Shown here: piece after piece, positions 8,874 to 16,578 of the stretch
Layout of the letters: each line of letters begins with the position of its first letter
Position numbering within the stretch: the stretch's first letter is position 1
Assembly: GCF_014193425.1 (NCBI RefSeq)
Contig: NZ_JACHZG010000001.1
Location: 2,294,001 to 2,358,000, forward strand
Length of the DNA stretch: 64,000 nucleotides
Reading direction: 5' to 3'
From: Microlunatus antarcticus
GTDB taxonomy: Bacteria; Actinomycetota; Actinomycetes; Propionibacteriales; Propionibacteriaceae
Notes under the pieces: generated by a model
Databases searched by the model: none
Seen by the model: only the letters and a program-made list of their open reading frames with translations
Told to the model about the DNA's origin: nothing
Position numbers and translations under genes: made by a program

Positions 8874-9838
8874 CGGGCGTCTCCTTCGTCGTCGTGCCCG
8901 CTCAGCCAGCGGGCGGGGTTGGTGACCAGCACGGAACGGACCAGGGCGGGGTCGGCCGTCCGCTCCCAGCGCGGCAGCACCCGCTCCCCCAGGTAGGCCA
9001 GGCCCGGCATCCCGCCGTACGCGCGGTAGCGGGTCCGGCGAGCGACGTCGCCGCCGAGCAGGACGCGATCGCCTGCTCCGCGCGCGGCCGCCTGCTCGAG
9101 GCAGTCGAGCAGCACGGAGTCGGGCCAGCGCTGCGTCCGGGCGAAGCCGTCGTAGCCGAGGTACGCCCCCGCGGCCGCGAGCTCGGCGTGGAGCCCGGGG
9201 TCGGGGTTGCGGTCGACGTGCGCGAGGGCCACTGCCGACGCTGGCACGCCGTGGGCGCCCAGCTCCTCCAGCACCTCGAACGCCGCGCTGCCGTGCTCGA
9301 GGTGGACCATCACGGCCGCGCCCGTCGCCCGCCAGGTCGCGGCGACAGCCTCCAGCACCCGGTGCTCGGACGCCGTGACGCTCCAGTAGCCGATCCCGGC
9401 CTTGACGACGCCCGCCCGGACGGGCTCGCCGTCGGGGCCGACCGCGGGCGCCGTACGAATCGGCCGGTCGTCGACCGGCAGGCCGTCGCGCACGTCGCGG
9501 ACGAAGAGGTCCGTCAGCTCCTTTGCGGACCGCTCGAGCAGCCAGTGCCCGGCGCCGTAGTGCGGCTCGCGGTGCGCGCCGGTCGTCACGACGACGTGCA
9601 GGCCGGTCGCGGCGCTGATCCGTGCGACCGCCTCGGGTTGCCGGCCGAGCCCGATCGGGGTGGCGTCCACCATCGACGCGAAGCCCGAGTCCCGCAGGGA
9701 GGCCGCCTCGGTCCCGCTCAGGGCCTCGTCGTCCAGCTCGTCGCCGACCAGCAGCGGGCTGACCTGGAAGAGGTGCTCGTGGTAGTTCGCCCGCCCGAGC
9801 CCGCCGGCCGCGACGGGGCCGAGCGCCGTCGTCACCAT
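8870..9838 (-). CDS. Phosphotriesterase-like metal-dependent lactonase
   Basis: This 322-residue amidohydrolase of the phosphotriesterase family opens with the metal-binding H-x-H (NYHEHLF). Downstream are candidate ligands in VHLEHG and ALAHVDRNPD, and a final Asp near LLGGDVARR. Enterobacterial and actinobacterial homologues in sugar clusters often hydrolyse sugar lactones, so a lactonase role is the best inference here. The bridging Lys position of the family is not obvious from inspection. The start overlaps the AroE-like stop by a single base (9838), so translation is coupled. Confidence 0.8.
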   Translation of the reverse strand: MVTTALGPVAAGGLGRANYHEHLFQVSPLLVGDELDDEALSGTEAASLRDSGFASMVDATPIGLGRQPEAVARISAATGLHVVVTTGAHREPHYGAGHWLLERSAKELTDLFVRDVRDGLPVDDRPIRTAPAVGPDGEPVRAGVVKAGIGYWSVTASEHRVLEAVAATWRATGAAVMVHLEHGSAAFEVLEELGAHGVPASAVALAHVDRNPDPGLHAELAAAGAYLGYDGFARTQRWPDSVLLDCLEQAAARGAGDRVLLGGDVARRTRYRAYGGMPGLAYLGERVLPRWERTADPALVRSVLVTNPARWLSGHDDEGDAR

Positions 9839-10764
9839 CAGCGGAACCGCGTGGCGATCCGGCCGAGCTCGTCGACGGCCCCGGCCGGCATGGCCACGTC
9901 GAAGACCTCGGCCACGGCCTGCGTCCAGCCGTGCACGAAGTAGCGCCAGCCGTCCTCGACGTGCAGCTGCCGTTCCGCCTGCTGGGCCAGCGCCTGGTGG
10001 TAGAGGTCGAGCGTCCCGCGGTAGTTGAACTCCCAGACGACACCGCGTTCGGGGAAGCGGACGTCGGCCGAGACCGGGGAGCCGGGCCGGTCCTTGCCCA
10101 TCCCCGTGGCGTTCACCACGAGGCTGCCCGGGGGCAGCGCCCCGACGAGCGCGTCGACGTCGGCGGCGCCGGCAGTCCGGACGTAGCGGACCAGACCCTC
10201 CGGCGGCCCGGCCCGCTCGTGGATGCCGCGGGCATGGTCGAGCGGCCCCTGGTCGAGCGCCGTGCAGATGATCTCCGTCGGCCGGTCGCCGCGTACACCG
10301 AGCTGATGGCTGAGCGCTGTACCCGCGCCGCCCGACCCCAGGACCAGGGCGGCTCCCCCTGTACGGCCGAAGTGGTCGGGCTCGACGATCTCCTCGAGCG
10401 CGAGGCGCGCGGTCACCGGGTCCTTGGCGCTGCCGACGAGACGGTCGCCGCGCTTGGCGATGCAGGAGATCTCGCCGAACGTCTCCGCCAGCTCGTCGCA
10501 GTCGTCGAAGAGGTCACGAGCGGCGGCGTGCACGGCCATCTTGTGGGTGGTGACGAGGGCCCCCCAGTGCTGGGGGTCGTCACGGATGGCCTCGACCACC
10601 GCGCGGTAGGTCTCCGGCGGGGAGTCGAGCGGGACGTCGTGGCCGACGAGGGTGCGGGTGGGCAGGCCCAAGGCGTCCGCCCACGCCGGGAACACCTGCC
10701 GGATCGACGAACCGCCGGTGCTGACCCCGACGAACCCCATGTACGAGGTCGCGCCGCGGCTCAC
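9838..10764 (-). CDS. AroE-like (shikimate dehydrogenase family) oxidoreductase
   Basis: This 308-residue protein starts at GTG 10764, chosen because it gives the 4-nt overlap typical of this operon. It keeps the AroE layout: an N-terminal substrate domain with the likely catalytic Lys in VTTHKMA (K75), and a Rossmann domain with VLGSGGAGTALSHQL. The usual AroE substrate motif N-T-D is replaced by SAKDP, so the substrate is probably not shikimate. In context it should oxidise or reduce an intermediate of the sugar-acid pathway. A housekeeping aroE role is unlikely given the divergence and the GntR-controlled setting. Confidence 0.78.
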   Translation of the reverse strand: MSRGATSYMGFVGVSTGGSSIRQVFPAWADALGLPTRTLVGHDVPLDSPPETYRAVVEAIRDDPQHWGALVTTHKMAVHAAARDLFDDCDELAETFGEISCIAKRGDRLVGSAKDPVTARLALEEIVEPDHFGRTGGAALVLGSGGAGTALSHQLGVRGDRPTEIICTALDQGPLDHARGIHERAGPPEGLVRYVRTAGAADVDALVGALPPGSLVVNATGMGKDRPGSPVSADVRFPERGVVWEFNYRGTLDLYHQALAQQAERQLHVEDGWRYFVHGWTQAVAEVFDVAMPAGAVDELGRIATRFR

Positions 10765-11426
10765 GCCGTGGCCTGCCGCGCCCGCTGCGCCGCCCGGGAG
10801 AACGTCCCCGCTGTGGCCGTGATCGCCGCCCAGTCCCCGGCGGCCATCGCCTTGGCCGAGCACAGCTCGCCACCGGCCCCGACCGCCACGGCACCGGCGG
10901 TCAGCCATTCGCCGAGGTTGTCGGCGTTGACCCCGCCCGTGGGCACGAAGTCGACGTGCGGGAACGGTCCGCGCAGCGCCCGCAGGAACGCCGGCCCGCC
11001 GAGCGAGGCGGGGAAGAGCTTGACGACGTGGACGCCGAGGGCCAGCGTCGCCATCACCTCGCTGGGGCTGAGGGCGCCGGACAGGACGGTCACGCCGGTG
11101 TCGAGCATGGCGGCGGCCAGAGTCGCCTCCGTGCCGGGGCTGACCAGGAACTCGGCCCCCGCGTCGACCGCCGCCCGCGCCTGCGCCGGCTCCAGCACAG
11201 TCCCCGCGCCCAGGTAGACGTCGTCGCCGTACCGGTCGCGGACCTCGCGGATCACCGCGACCGCGTCCGGGGTGCTGTAGGTGACCTCGATGCCGGTGAC
11301 CCCACCGGCCACGAGGGCGTCGACGGCGTGGATCGCCGTCGTGGCGTCCGGGGCGCGCAGCACGGCGACGACCGTCGCCCGCCGGAGCGCGCCGAGCGGG
11401 TCGGCCGCGTCGATCGGGGTCGTCAT
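10761..11426 (-). CDS. eda: KDPG/KHG-type aldolase
   Basis: This 221-residue class I aldolase of the Eda family has E47 in GIEVTYSTP and Schiff-base K136 in VVKLFPASLGG, the equivalents of the catalytic Glu and Lys of the E. coli enzyme. The phosphate-binding region appears as FVPTGGVNADNLGEWL. It cleaves 2-keto-3-deoxy (phospho)sugar acids to pyruvate and an aldehyde. It is second in the operon, with 4-nt overlaps on both sides (11423-11426 and 10761-10764). It supports catabolism of a sugar acid ending at pyruvate. The exact substrate is not determined. Confidence 0.9.
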   Translation of the reverse strand: MTTPIDAADPLGALRRATVVAVLRAPDATTAIHAVDALVAGGVTGIEVTYSTPDAVAVIREVRDRYGDDVYLGAGTVLEPAQARAAVDAGAEFLVSPGTEATLAAAMLDTGVTVLSGALSPSEVMATLALGVHVVKLFPASLGGPAFLRALRGPFPHVDFVPTGGVNADNLGEWLTAGAVAVGAGGELCSAKAMAAGDWAAITATAGTFSRAAQRARQATA

Positions 11427-12421
11427 GCGTCTCCTTCAGGTGCCGCCGGCGGGCGGACGAGGTTCGGGGGCTGCTCGCCGCGCAGGCAGGCGAGGACGGC
11501 GTCGACCGCCCCGCGCCCCATCTGGTCCACGGCCTCGACGGTCTGCGCCCCCGCGTGCGGGGTGAACAGGGTCTGGTCGGCCAGGTCCTCGGCCAGCAGC
11601 GGGCTCGCGTGGTCGCCGGCCTCGCTGGCCAGGACGTCGCTCGCGTACGCCCCCAGCCGTCCGGCGCGCAGGGCGTCGGCCACCGCGGCCTCGTCGACCA
11701 GGGCGGCCCGGGCGGTGTTGACGAGGACCAGCCCGGGCCGGGTGATCTCGAGGAACGCGGCGTCGACGAGCACGGCGTCGCCGGGGGCGTGGAGGGAGAC
11801 GACGTCGCTGCGCCGGGCGAGGTCGTCGAGGTCGACGCCCTCGATCCCGAGCCGCTCCAGCTCGGCCGGCGGGACCCACGGGTCGCACCCGAGCAGCGGG
11901 CTGCCGAACCCGGCCAGCCGAGCGGCGACGCCGCGGCCGATCCGGCCCAGGCCGACGATGCCGACGGTGAGCCCGCCCAGCTCACGCGCACGGCGGACGT
12001 CCCAGCGCCCGGCGCGGACGCCACGGTCTCCCGGGACGACGTCGCGCAGCGCGGCGAGCACGAGCGCCACGGCGAGGTCGGCGACGGCGCCGCTGTTGGC
12101 CCCGGGGGTGTTGGTGACGAGGACACCGCGTTCCGCGGCGGCCGCCAGGTCGACCGCCTCGGTGCCGACGCCGTAGCGGGCCACGACCCGCAGGTCCGGC
12201 GCCGCGTCCAGGTGGGCCGCCGTGACCGGGCCCGTGCCGGCGATCCAGGCCGTCGCGGTGGCGAGCAGCGGGCGGAGCGTCTCGAGGTCGTGGTCGGACG
12301 GGCCCGTGACGATGGTCGCGCCTGCGGCGGTCACCTCGCCGGCGAGGTCGAGGTCGCCGCTCGAGAAGGAACGGCTGGTGACCAGCACGACGGCCGGGCC
12401 GGTCGTCGTGGCGGGCGGCAT
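11423..12421 (-). CDS. D-2-hydroxyacid dehydrogenase, NAD-dependent (SerA-like)
   Basis: This is a 332-residue protein from ATG 12421. The NAD-binding motif is GIVGLGRIGRGVAARL; catalytic candidates are the Arg in LVNTARAALVDE, the Glu in SDVLASEAG and the His in FTPHAGAQT. It is the first gene of the operon and probably oxidises or reduces a 2-hydroxy sugar acid. A longer frame from 12457 would place coding sequence over the promoter and operator, so the shorter form is preferred. The ATG lies 7 nt after the proposed -10 box, so the mRNA is probably leaderless. Confidence 0.88.
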   Translation of the reverse strand: MPPATTTGPAVVLVTSRSFSSGDLDLAGEVTAAGATIVTGPSDHDLETLRPLLATATAWIAGTGPVTAAHLDAAPDLRVVARYGVGTEAVDLAAAAERGVLVTNTPGANSGAVADLAVALVLAALRDVVPGDRGVRAGRWDVRRARELGGLTVGIVGLGRIGRGVAARLAGFGSPLLGCDPWVPPAELERLGIEGVDLDDLARRSDVVSLHAPGDAVLVDAAFLEITRPGLVLVNTARAALVDEAAVADALRAGRLGAYASDVLASEAGDHASPLLAEDLADQTLFTPHAGAQTVEAVDQMGRGAVDAVLACLRGEQPPNLVRPPAAPEGDA

Positions 12422-12428
12422 GGACGAG

Positions 12429-12457
12429 AAGGTAGTCCTGTACGTACAAGAGGTCAA
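12429..12457 (-). promoter_or_regulatory. Promoter of the sugar-acid operon, leaderless arrangement
   Basis: On the minus strand TTGACC (12457-12452) is followed after exactly 17 nt by TACCTT (12434-12429). The ATG begins 8 nt after the hexamer ends, which leaves no room for a 5' leader. The spacer holds the TGTACGTACA palindrome. Confidence 0.65.
12439..12448. promoter_or_regulatory. Presumed GntR operator TGTACGTACA
   Basis: This perfect 10-bp palindrome lies in the promoter spacer between the operon and the divergent GntR gene. On the plus strand a weak -10 (TAGCCT, 12462-12467) lies 6 nt before the GntR GTG, so the same operator could also control the regulator's own leaderless transcript. 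Confidence 0.62.
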
Positions 12458-12473
12458 CCGCTAGCCTGACGCC

Positions 12474-13265
12474 GTGGCCCGAGGCATCGACAGGAGCTCA
12501 CCGCTGCCGTTCTACTACCAGCTCAAGCAGCTGGTGCTGACGGATCTGCGTGACCGCCAGCTCGCTGCCGGCGACCGGCTGCCGGGCGACCACGAGCTCT
12601 GCGCGACCTACGACGTGTCGCGGACGGTGGTCCGCCAGGCCCTCGCCGAGCTCGAGACCGAGGGGGTCATCCAGCGGGTCAAGGGGCGCGGCACGTTTGT
12701 CGCCCCGGAACGCACGAGCGAGCACCTCGTCCAGTCGCTGACCGGCCTCTACGAGGACGTGGCGGCGCGCGGCGACCAGCTGCGCAGCGTCGTCCGCCGC
12801 CTCGAGGTCGCGCCCGCGGACGAGCAGATCGCCGGCCTGCTCGAGCTCCCCGTCGGGGCGCGGACCATCGTGCTCGAACGGCTCCGGCTCGTCGACGACG
12901 AGCCCTGGGTCCTGGCCACGACGTACCTCCCGTACGACGTCGCGCCCGGCCTCCTCGACGACGACCTCACGCAGCACTCGCTCTACGCCCTGCTCGAGCA
13001 GAAGTACGGCGTCGAGCTGACGCACGGTCGCCGCCGGGTCGAGGCGGAGGTCGCGAGCGACACCCTGGCCGGCCTGCTCGGCATCAGTCCGGGCGCTGCC
13101 GTCCTCGTGCTGCGCAGCACCTCGTACGCGGGCGAGCGACCGGTGGAGGTCTTCGTCGCCTACCACCGAGGCGACCGCAGCCGCTTCGAGGTCACGCTCA
13201 AGCGCACCCCGCCGGCGGAGTCACGCCCGCCGCTGATGCACGTGACCGGTCAGGCGAGCGTGTAG
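12474..13265 (+). CDS. GntR family regulator, HutC/UTRA type
   Basis: This 263-residue regulator has an N-terminal winged helix (YYQLKQLVLTDLRDRQLAAG, then CATYDVSRTVVRQALAELE, then IQRVKGRGTFV) and a C-terminal UTRA ligand domain (about 80-245). UTRA domains usually sense phosphorylated sugars or similar small molecules. It is divergent from the sugar-acid operon and convergent with the SDR gene, whose end it overlaps by 16 nt. Related palindromes in both promoters make it the likely local repressor. The GTG start is the first codon of the frame after the operator and has no leader room. Confidence 0.9.
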   Translation: MARGIDRSSPLPFYYQLKQLVLTDLRDRQLAAGDRLPGDHELCATYDVSRTVVRQALAELETEGVIQRVKGRGTFVAPERTSEHLVQSLTGLYEDVAARGDQLRSVVRRLEVAPADEQIAGLLELPVGARTIVLERLRLVDDEPWVLATTYLPYDVAPGLLDDDLTQHSLYALLEQKYGVELTHGRRRVEAEVASDTLAGLLGISPGAAVLVLRSTSYAGERPVEVFVAYHRGDRSRFEVTLKRTPPAESRPPLMHVTGQASV

Positions 13266-13975
13266 CCGCCGTCCATCAGCAGCTCGGTCCCGCAGCAGAA
13301 CGCGGCCTCGTCGCTCAGCAGCCAGGCGGCCGCGGCGGCGACCTCGTCCGGCGTGGCGAAGCGGTGCAGCGGCGTCGCGGCCTTCCATACGTCGTGGAGC
13401 GCACCCTTGCTCCCCAGCAGCGGCGTGTCGACGTAGCCCGGCGAGAGCGCGTTGACGCGGACGCCGCGCGACGCCCACTCGTACGCGAGCGACTTGGTCA
13501 TCGCCACCAGCCCACCCTTGGACGCGTTGTACGCGACCTGCTGCTGCGGGACGTTGACGACGTGAGCGCCCGACATCGAGGCGATCGTGACGATGCGCCC
13601 GGCCTGCTGCTCGAGCATCACGCGGCCGACTCGCTGGCAGGTGAGGAACGCCCCGGTCAGGTTGACGCCGATCGTCCGCTGCCAGACCGCGAGCTCCATG
13701 TCCTCGGCCGGCGTCGGTTCCTCCGACAGCCCGGCGGCTGCCACGAGCCCGTCGATCCGCCCAGCACTCTCGGTCACCTGCGCTACGGCCGCCTCGATCG
13801 ACGCCTCGGAGAGCACGTCGACCTCGACGAACGTTCCGACGACGTCGTCCGGTCGACGCCGGTCGAGGGAGAACACCCGGGCTCCCCGCTCCGCCTGCCA
13901 GGCGGCAACCGCCCGTCCGACACCACCGGCCGCACCGGTCACCACGACGACACCGTCTTCTCCCCAGGCAGCCAC
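13250..13975 (-). CDS. Short-chain dehydrogenase/reductase (classical SDR)
   Basis: This is a 241-residue SDR from GTG 13975. The cofactor motif is VVVTGAAGGVGRAVA, an acidic residue after strand 2 (FSLDRRR) favours NAD, and the active site has S in IASMSGAH and YNASK. The C-terminal substrate loop follows SPGYVDTPLL. Likely an alcohol or sugar dehydrogenase making the lactone used by the neighbouring lactonase (inference from locus). The start lies 6 nt after a strong -10 hexamer, so the transcript is probably leaderless. A frame running back to 14170 is rejected because it would cross this promoter. Confidence 0.87.
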   Translation of the reverse strand: MAAWGEDGVVVVTGAAGGVGRAVAAWQAERGARVFSLDRRRPDDVVGTFVEVDVLSEASIEAAVAQVTESAGRIDGLVAAAGLSEEPTPAEDMELAVWQRTIGVNLTGAFLTCQRVGRVMLEQQAGRIVTIASMSGAHVVNVPQQQVAYNASKGGLVAMTKSLAYEWASRGVRVNALSPGYVDTPLLGSKGALHDVWKAATPLHRFATPDEVAAAAAWLLSDEAAFCCGTELLMDGGYTLA

Positions 13976-13981
13976 GCGGGA

Positions 13982-14010
13982 AATGTAGTTCTGTCCGGAC
14001 AGGCGGTCAA
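13982..14010 (-). promoter_or_regulatory. Promoter and operator of the SDR gene
   Basis: On the minus strand TTGACC (14010-14005), a 17-nt spacer and TACATT (13987-13982) form a near-consensus promoter. The spacer contains the perfect 12-bp palindrome CTGTCCGGACAG (13991-14002). Layout and the CGGTTGACC start match the operon promoter at 12429-12457. Confidence 0.7.
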
Positions 14011-14276
14011 CCGGCGCCGTGATCGACGTCCAGCGCTTGACGGATGACCTCTGAGCGTGAGGTGCCCTCGCGGGCAGCTCGAGCATCGAGGGCAGTGAGC
14101 TCCGCCGCCGTGAGCCGAATCGCGACGACCTGAGACGGCTCGGCCCCTCGGCCAGGTCTGCCCTCGCCACGCATCTTCAGCTCTTGAGCGTCGTAGCCGG
14201 CCTCGGCCTCGTCAGACCAGGAAGTGAGCTGCTCCTCCGTGACAGGTACGCCGCCGATCGACTCTTCCGTCCGCAT
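14007..14276 (-). CDS. Ribbon-helix-helix (CopG-type) small protein
   Basis: This 89-residue protein starts at ATG 14276 (a GTG two codons earlier is possible). The C-terminal half reads VVAIRLTAAELTALDARAAREG followed by TSRSEVIRQALDV, a clear ribbon-helix-helix DNA-binding domain. The N-terminal part (EESIGGVPVTEEQLTSWSDEAEAGYD) is typical of actinobacterial antitoxin-like RHH proteins. No toxin gene of the BrnT, ParE or PIN kind is adjacent, so it is an orphan antitoxin-like regulator. Its last codons overlap the -35 box of the SDR promoter. It appears intact. Confidence 0.75.
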   Translation of the reverse strand: MRTEESIGGVPVTEEQLTSWSDEAEAGYDAQELKMRGEGRPGRGAEPSQVVAIRLTAAELTALDARAAREGTSRSEVIRQALDVDHGAG

Positions 14277-14356
14277 GGTCACATCGTCCTACGGAAGTCT
14301 GCGGACGGCCCACGGCGCGCGCGTCCACCACAACGGTCGACGAGTAGCGTGCGGAC

Positions 14357-14776
14357 ATGTCCGACCTGCCGATGCCTCCTCGGGTTCTCGACCTCCTGCG
14401 TCAGCCGAACCCAGCCGTGATGGCCACGCTCGCGGCGGACGGGCGTCCCGTCACCGTCGCCACCTGGTACCTGCTCGAGGAGGACGGTCGCGTCCTGCTC
14501 GGCCTGGACGCCACCCGCGCCCGGTTGAAGCACCTGCGCCGCGACCCCCGCGTCTCCCTGACCGTGCTGGCCGCGGACGACTGGTACACCCACGTCAGCC
14601 TGCAGGGCCAGGTCGGGGCGATCACCGACGACGTCGGGCTGCAGCAGATCGACAAGCTGCCCACCCACTACACCGGCTCTCCGTATCCCGATCGAGAGCA
14701 CCCACGGGTCGCCGTCCACCTGCAGGTCGAGCGCTGGCACGCCTGGGGCTCGCTGCGGGAGGAGCAAGAGGGCTGA
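14357..14776 (+). CDS. PPOX-fold (split barrel) oxidoreductase, F420/FMN type
   Basis: This 139-residue split-barrel protein has the family opening LLRQPNPAVMATLAADGRPV followed by TWYLLEEDGRVLLGLDATRAR and LRRDPRVSLTVLA. This pattern resembles the PPOX class of F420- or FMN-binding reductases in actinobacteria. The substrate is unknown. The gene starts at ATG 14357, stands alone, and is convergent with the secreted protein gene at 14834. The 80-nt gap upstream holds no obvious operator. Confidence 0.85.
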   Translation: MSDLPMPPRVLDLLRQPNPAVMATLAADGRPVTVATWYLLEEDGRVLLGLDATRARLKHLRRDPRVSLTVLAADDWYTHVSLQGQVGAITDDVGLQQIDKLPTHYTGSPYPDREHPRVAVHLQVERWHAWGSLREEQEG

Positions 14777-14833
14777 GCCCCGGCTTCGTGGAACGGCAGG
14801 ACGTCATGAAGCAGGCCTCACGCCGTGACCGGC

Positions 14834-16408
14834 CTACGTCGTGACCCGCAGTGTGGTCGGGCGGCTCACGTTGCCGGTCTTGTCCACCGAGAACGCGGCC
14901 ACGGTGTAGGTCTGGCCGGGCTGGAGCCGCGGAAGCGCGGCCGACTGACGTCGGCCGTCGCTCACGGCGATCCCGCGCGTCGGGTCGAACCGTTCGCCGA
15001 GGTCGGCGCGGACGATCGTCGTGGCGAGGTCCTTGTTGGAGGAGCGCTTCCAGCGCAGCTGTCCGCCCTCGAGACGGAGCTTGCTCGGCCGGCGGGGGGC
15101 GCTGGTGTCCTTCCGGTCCTGGTAGCGCAGCCGGCCGTGGATCGTGCCCTTCTGGAGCTCGACGGGTTCGATGTGCGCTCTCGTGCACGTCTGGGCGAAG
15201 TCGACGTCGATCCAGGTCGGCTGGCCCTCGGCGTCCACGACGAAGTGACGGACCTTGAGCGTCCCGCCGAGGCTGTCGCAGTACTGGGTGTTGCGGTGGT
15301 AGTCCAGCCCGTACTCACGCGCGAACAGCTCAGTCTTGTGGGTGCCGCGCTTGATCGTGCCGTGCTTCTTCGTGAGCTGGAGCGTGAAGTCGGAGCGGGG
15401 TGAGGCCTTGATCTGGGGGCTGAGCTCGTCAGGGACGAAGGTGTACCCGCGGTCGGGGTCCTCGTGGTGGCCGTAGGAGCCATGGCTGTAGACCACGATC
15501 GGGGAGAACGACCACTTCTTGCCGTAGTCGACGTACTCCAGACCCTGGGTGCTGAGGCTGGAGCGTCCGAGCATCGCCGAGCTCGACAGGTGCACGGCGA
15601 GGGCGTCGGTCGGCGTGGGGACCTCCAGCGTGGCCAGGCGGGGGCCGCCTCTGGTCGGGCGGTAGGCGACGGTGATCGAGCACGATCCGCCCGCCGGCAG
15701 GACGTGCCCGCTGCAGGAGTCGTCGCGCAGCCTGTAGTCACGCAAGGCACCGACGACCTTGGCGGGTCCGAGCGGAAGTGGTGCGCCGGAGGTGTTCCGG
15801 AAGGAATCAGTCGCCAGGACCGGGTCGTCCTCGAGCCCGACCTTCGGCCAGACGAGGTGCTGAGCGGTCGGCGACAGGGTCGCCAGCTGTTCCGGCTCGT
15901 TCATCCGGATCTCGCCGAACACGGCCCCGACCGCTCGCTGCTCGGTGTAGGAGAAGACGAGGTCGAAGCGGGTGAGGTTGCCCTGCTCGTCCGCAGCGAG
16001 GTCGACGAAGTCAGCCCTGCCGTCGAAGCTGGCGTAGCTCGTGTCGTCGAGCTGCGCGTACCCGCCGAGCTCGGTGTCGGGGTTGTCCTGGCCGAGCTGC
16101 GGCGCCGCCGACAGGCCGGGGTGCACCGGAGACGCCGTGTTCGACCCGACGCTCACCTGGAACCGGCCACCCGCCCAGGTGGCAGCGACGCCCCGCACGG
16201 TAGGGGTCCCGTTGGCTGACGCGTCCCAGGTCTGGGGGCGGGGGTCGGCATGCGCCTCGAACGCGGGTGTCACCGCATTCATGCCGACGATCAGGCGGGG
16301 CGGGGTCGGCGGAGCCGCAGCGGCGGGCGGTGACTCGACGGCGGAGAGCAAGGGCACACCCATGGCGAGCGCGAGGGCCAGCACAGCAATGGCTCGGATC
16401 CTGCTCAT
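14834..16408 (-). CDS. Secreted protein with ASH-like and fibronectin-like domains, function unknown
   Basis: This is a 524-residue exported protein with a Sec signal (MSRIRAIAVLALALAMGVPL, cleavage near AAA-PP). About 190-270 resembles an ASPM-SPD2-Hydin-like Ig repeat (DPVLATDSFRNTSGAPLPLGPAKV, then CSITVAYRPTRGG). About 440-524 resembles fibronectin type III (LQPGQTYTVAAFSVDKTGNV). The middle (about 280-420) is rich in Tyr, His and charged residues with two Cys, and I do not recognise it. No catalytic motif is visible. It is probably a cell-surface or matrix protein; adhesion or substrate binding is a guess. Confidence 0.75.
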   Translation of the reverse strand: MSRIRAIAVLALALAMGVPLLSAVESPPAAAAPPTPPRLIVGMNAVTPAFEAHADPRPQTWDASANGTPTVRGVAATWAGGRFQVSVGSNTASPVHPGLSAAPQLGQDNPDTELGGYAQLDDTSYASFDGRADFVDLAADEQGNLTRFDLVFSYTEQRAVGAVFGEIRMNEPEQLATLSPTAQHLVWPKVGLEDDPVLATDSFRNTSGAPLPLGPAKVVGALRDYRLRDDSCSGHVLPAGGSCSITVAYRPTRGGPRLATLEVPTPTDALAVHLSSSAMLGRSSLSTQGLEYVDYGKKWSFSPIVVYSHGSYGHHEDPDRGYTFVPDELSPQIKASPRSDFTLQLTKKHGTIKRGTHKTELFAREYGLDYHRNTQYCDSLGGTLKVRHFVVDAEGQPTWIDVDFAQTCTRAHIEPVELQKGTIHGRLRYQDRKDTSAPRRPSKLRLEGGQLRWKRSSNKDLATTIVRADLGERFDPTRGIAVSDGRRQSAALPRLQPGQTYTVAAFSVDKTGNVSRPTTLRVTT

Positions 16409-16578
16409 GGCGTCCCCTCGTGGCCACTCGAACCACCGCGGGCTCGACGACCGAACCGTATCGTCGCCCTTGGTGCTCCGCTGCCCGAAGCACGCAACAC
16501 CTCACCAGCGGGAGTGCGCAGCCGGACTGGCAGGACCCTCGGTCGGCGGACCGCTGATTCAGCGTCGTGCCCAGAAGG

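Noticed and set aside
13976-14170. N-terminal extension of the SDR
   Set aside because: It would run through a near-consensus promoter and the RHH gene, and SDRs begin close to the glycine motif, as the GTG 13975 start gives.
14007-14276. Complete toxin-antitoxin module
   Set aside because: Only the RHH half is present; neighbouring genes are an SDR and a PPOX protein, neither a toxin family.
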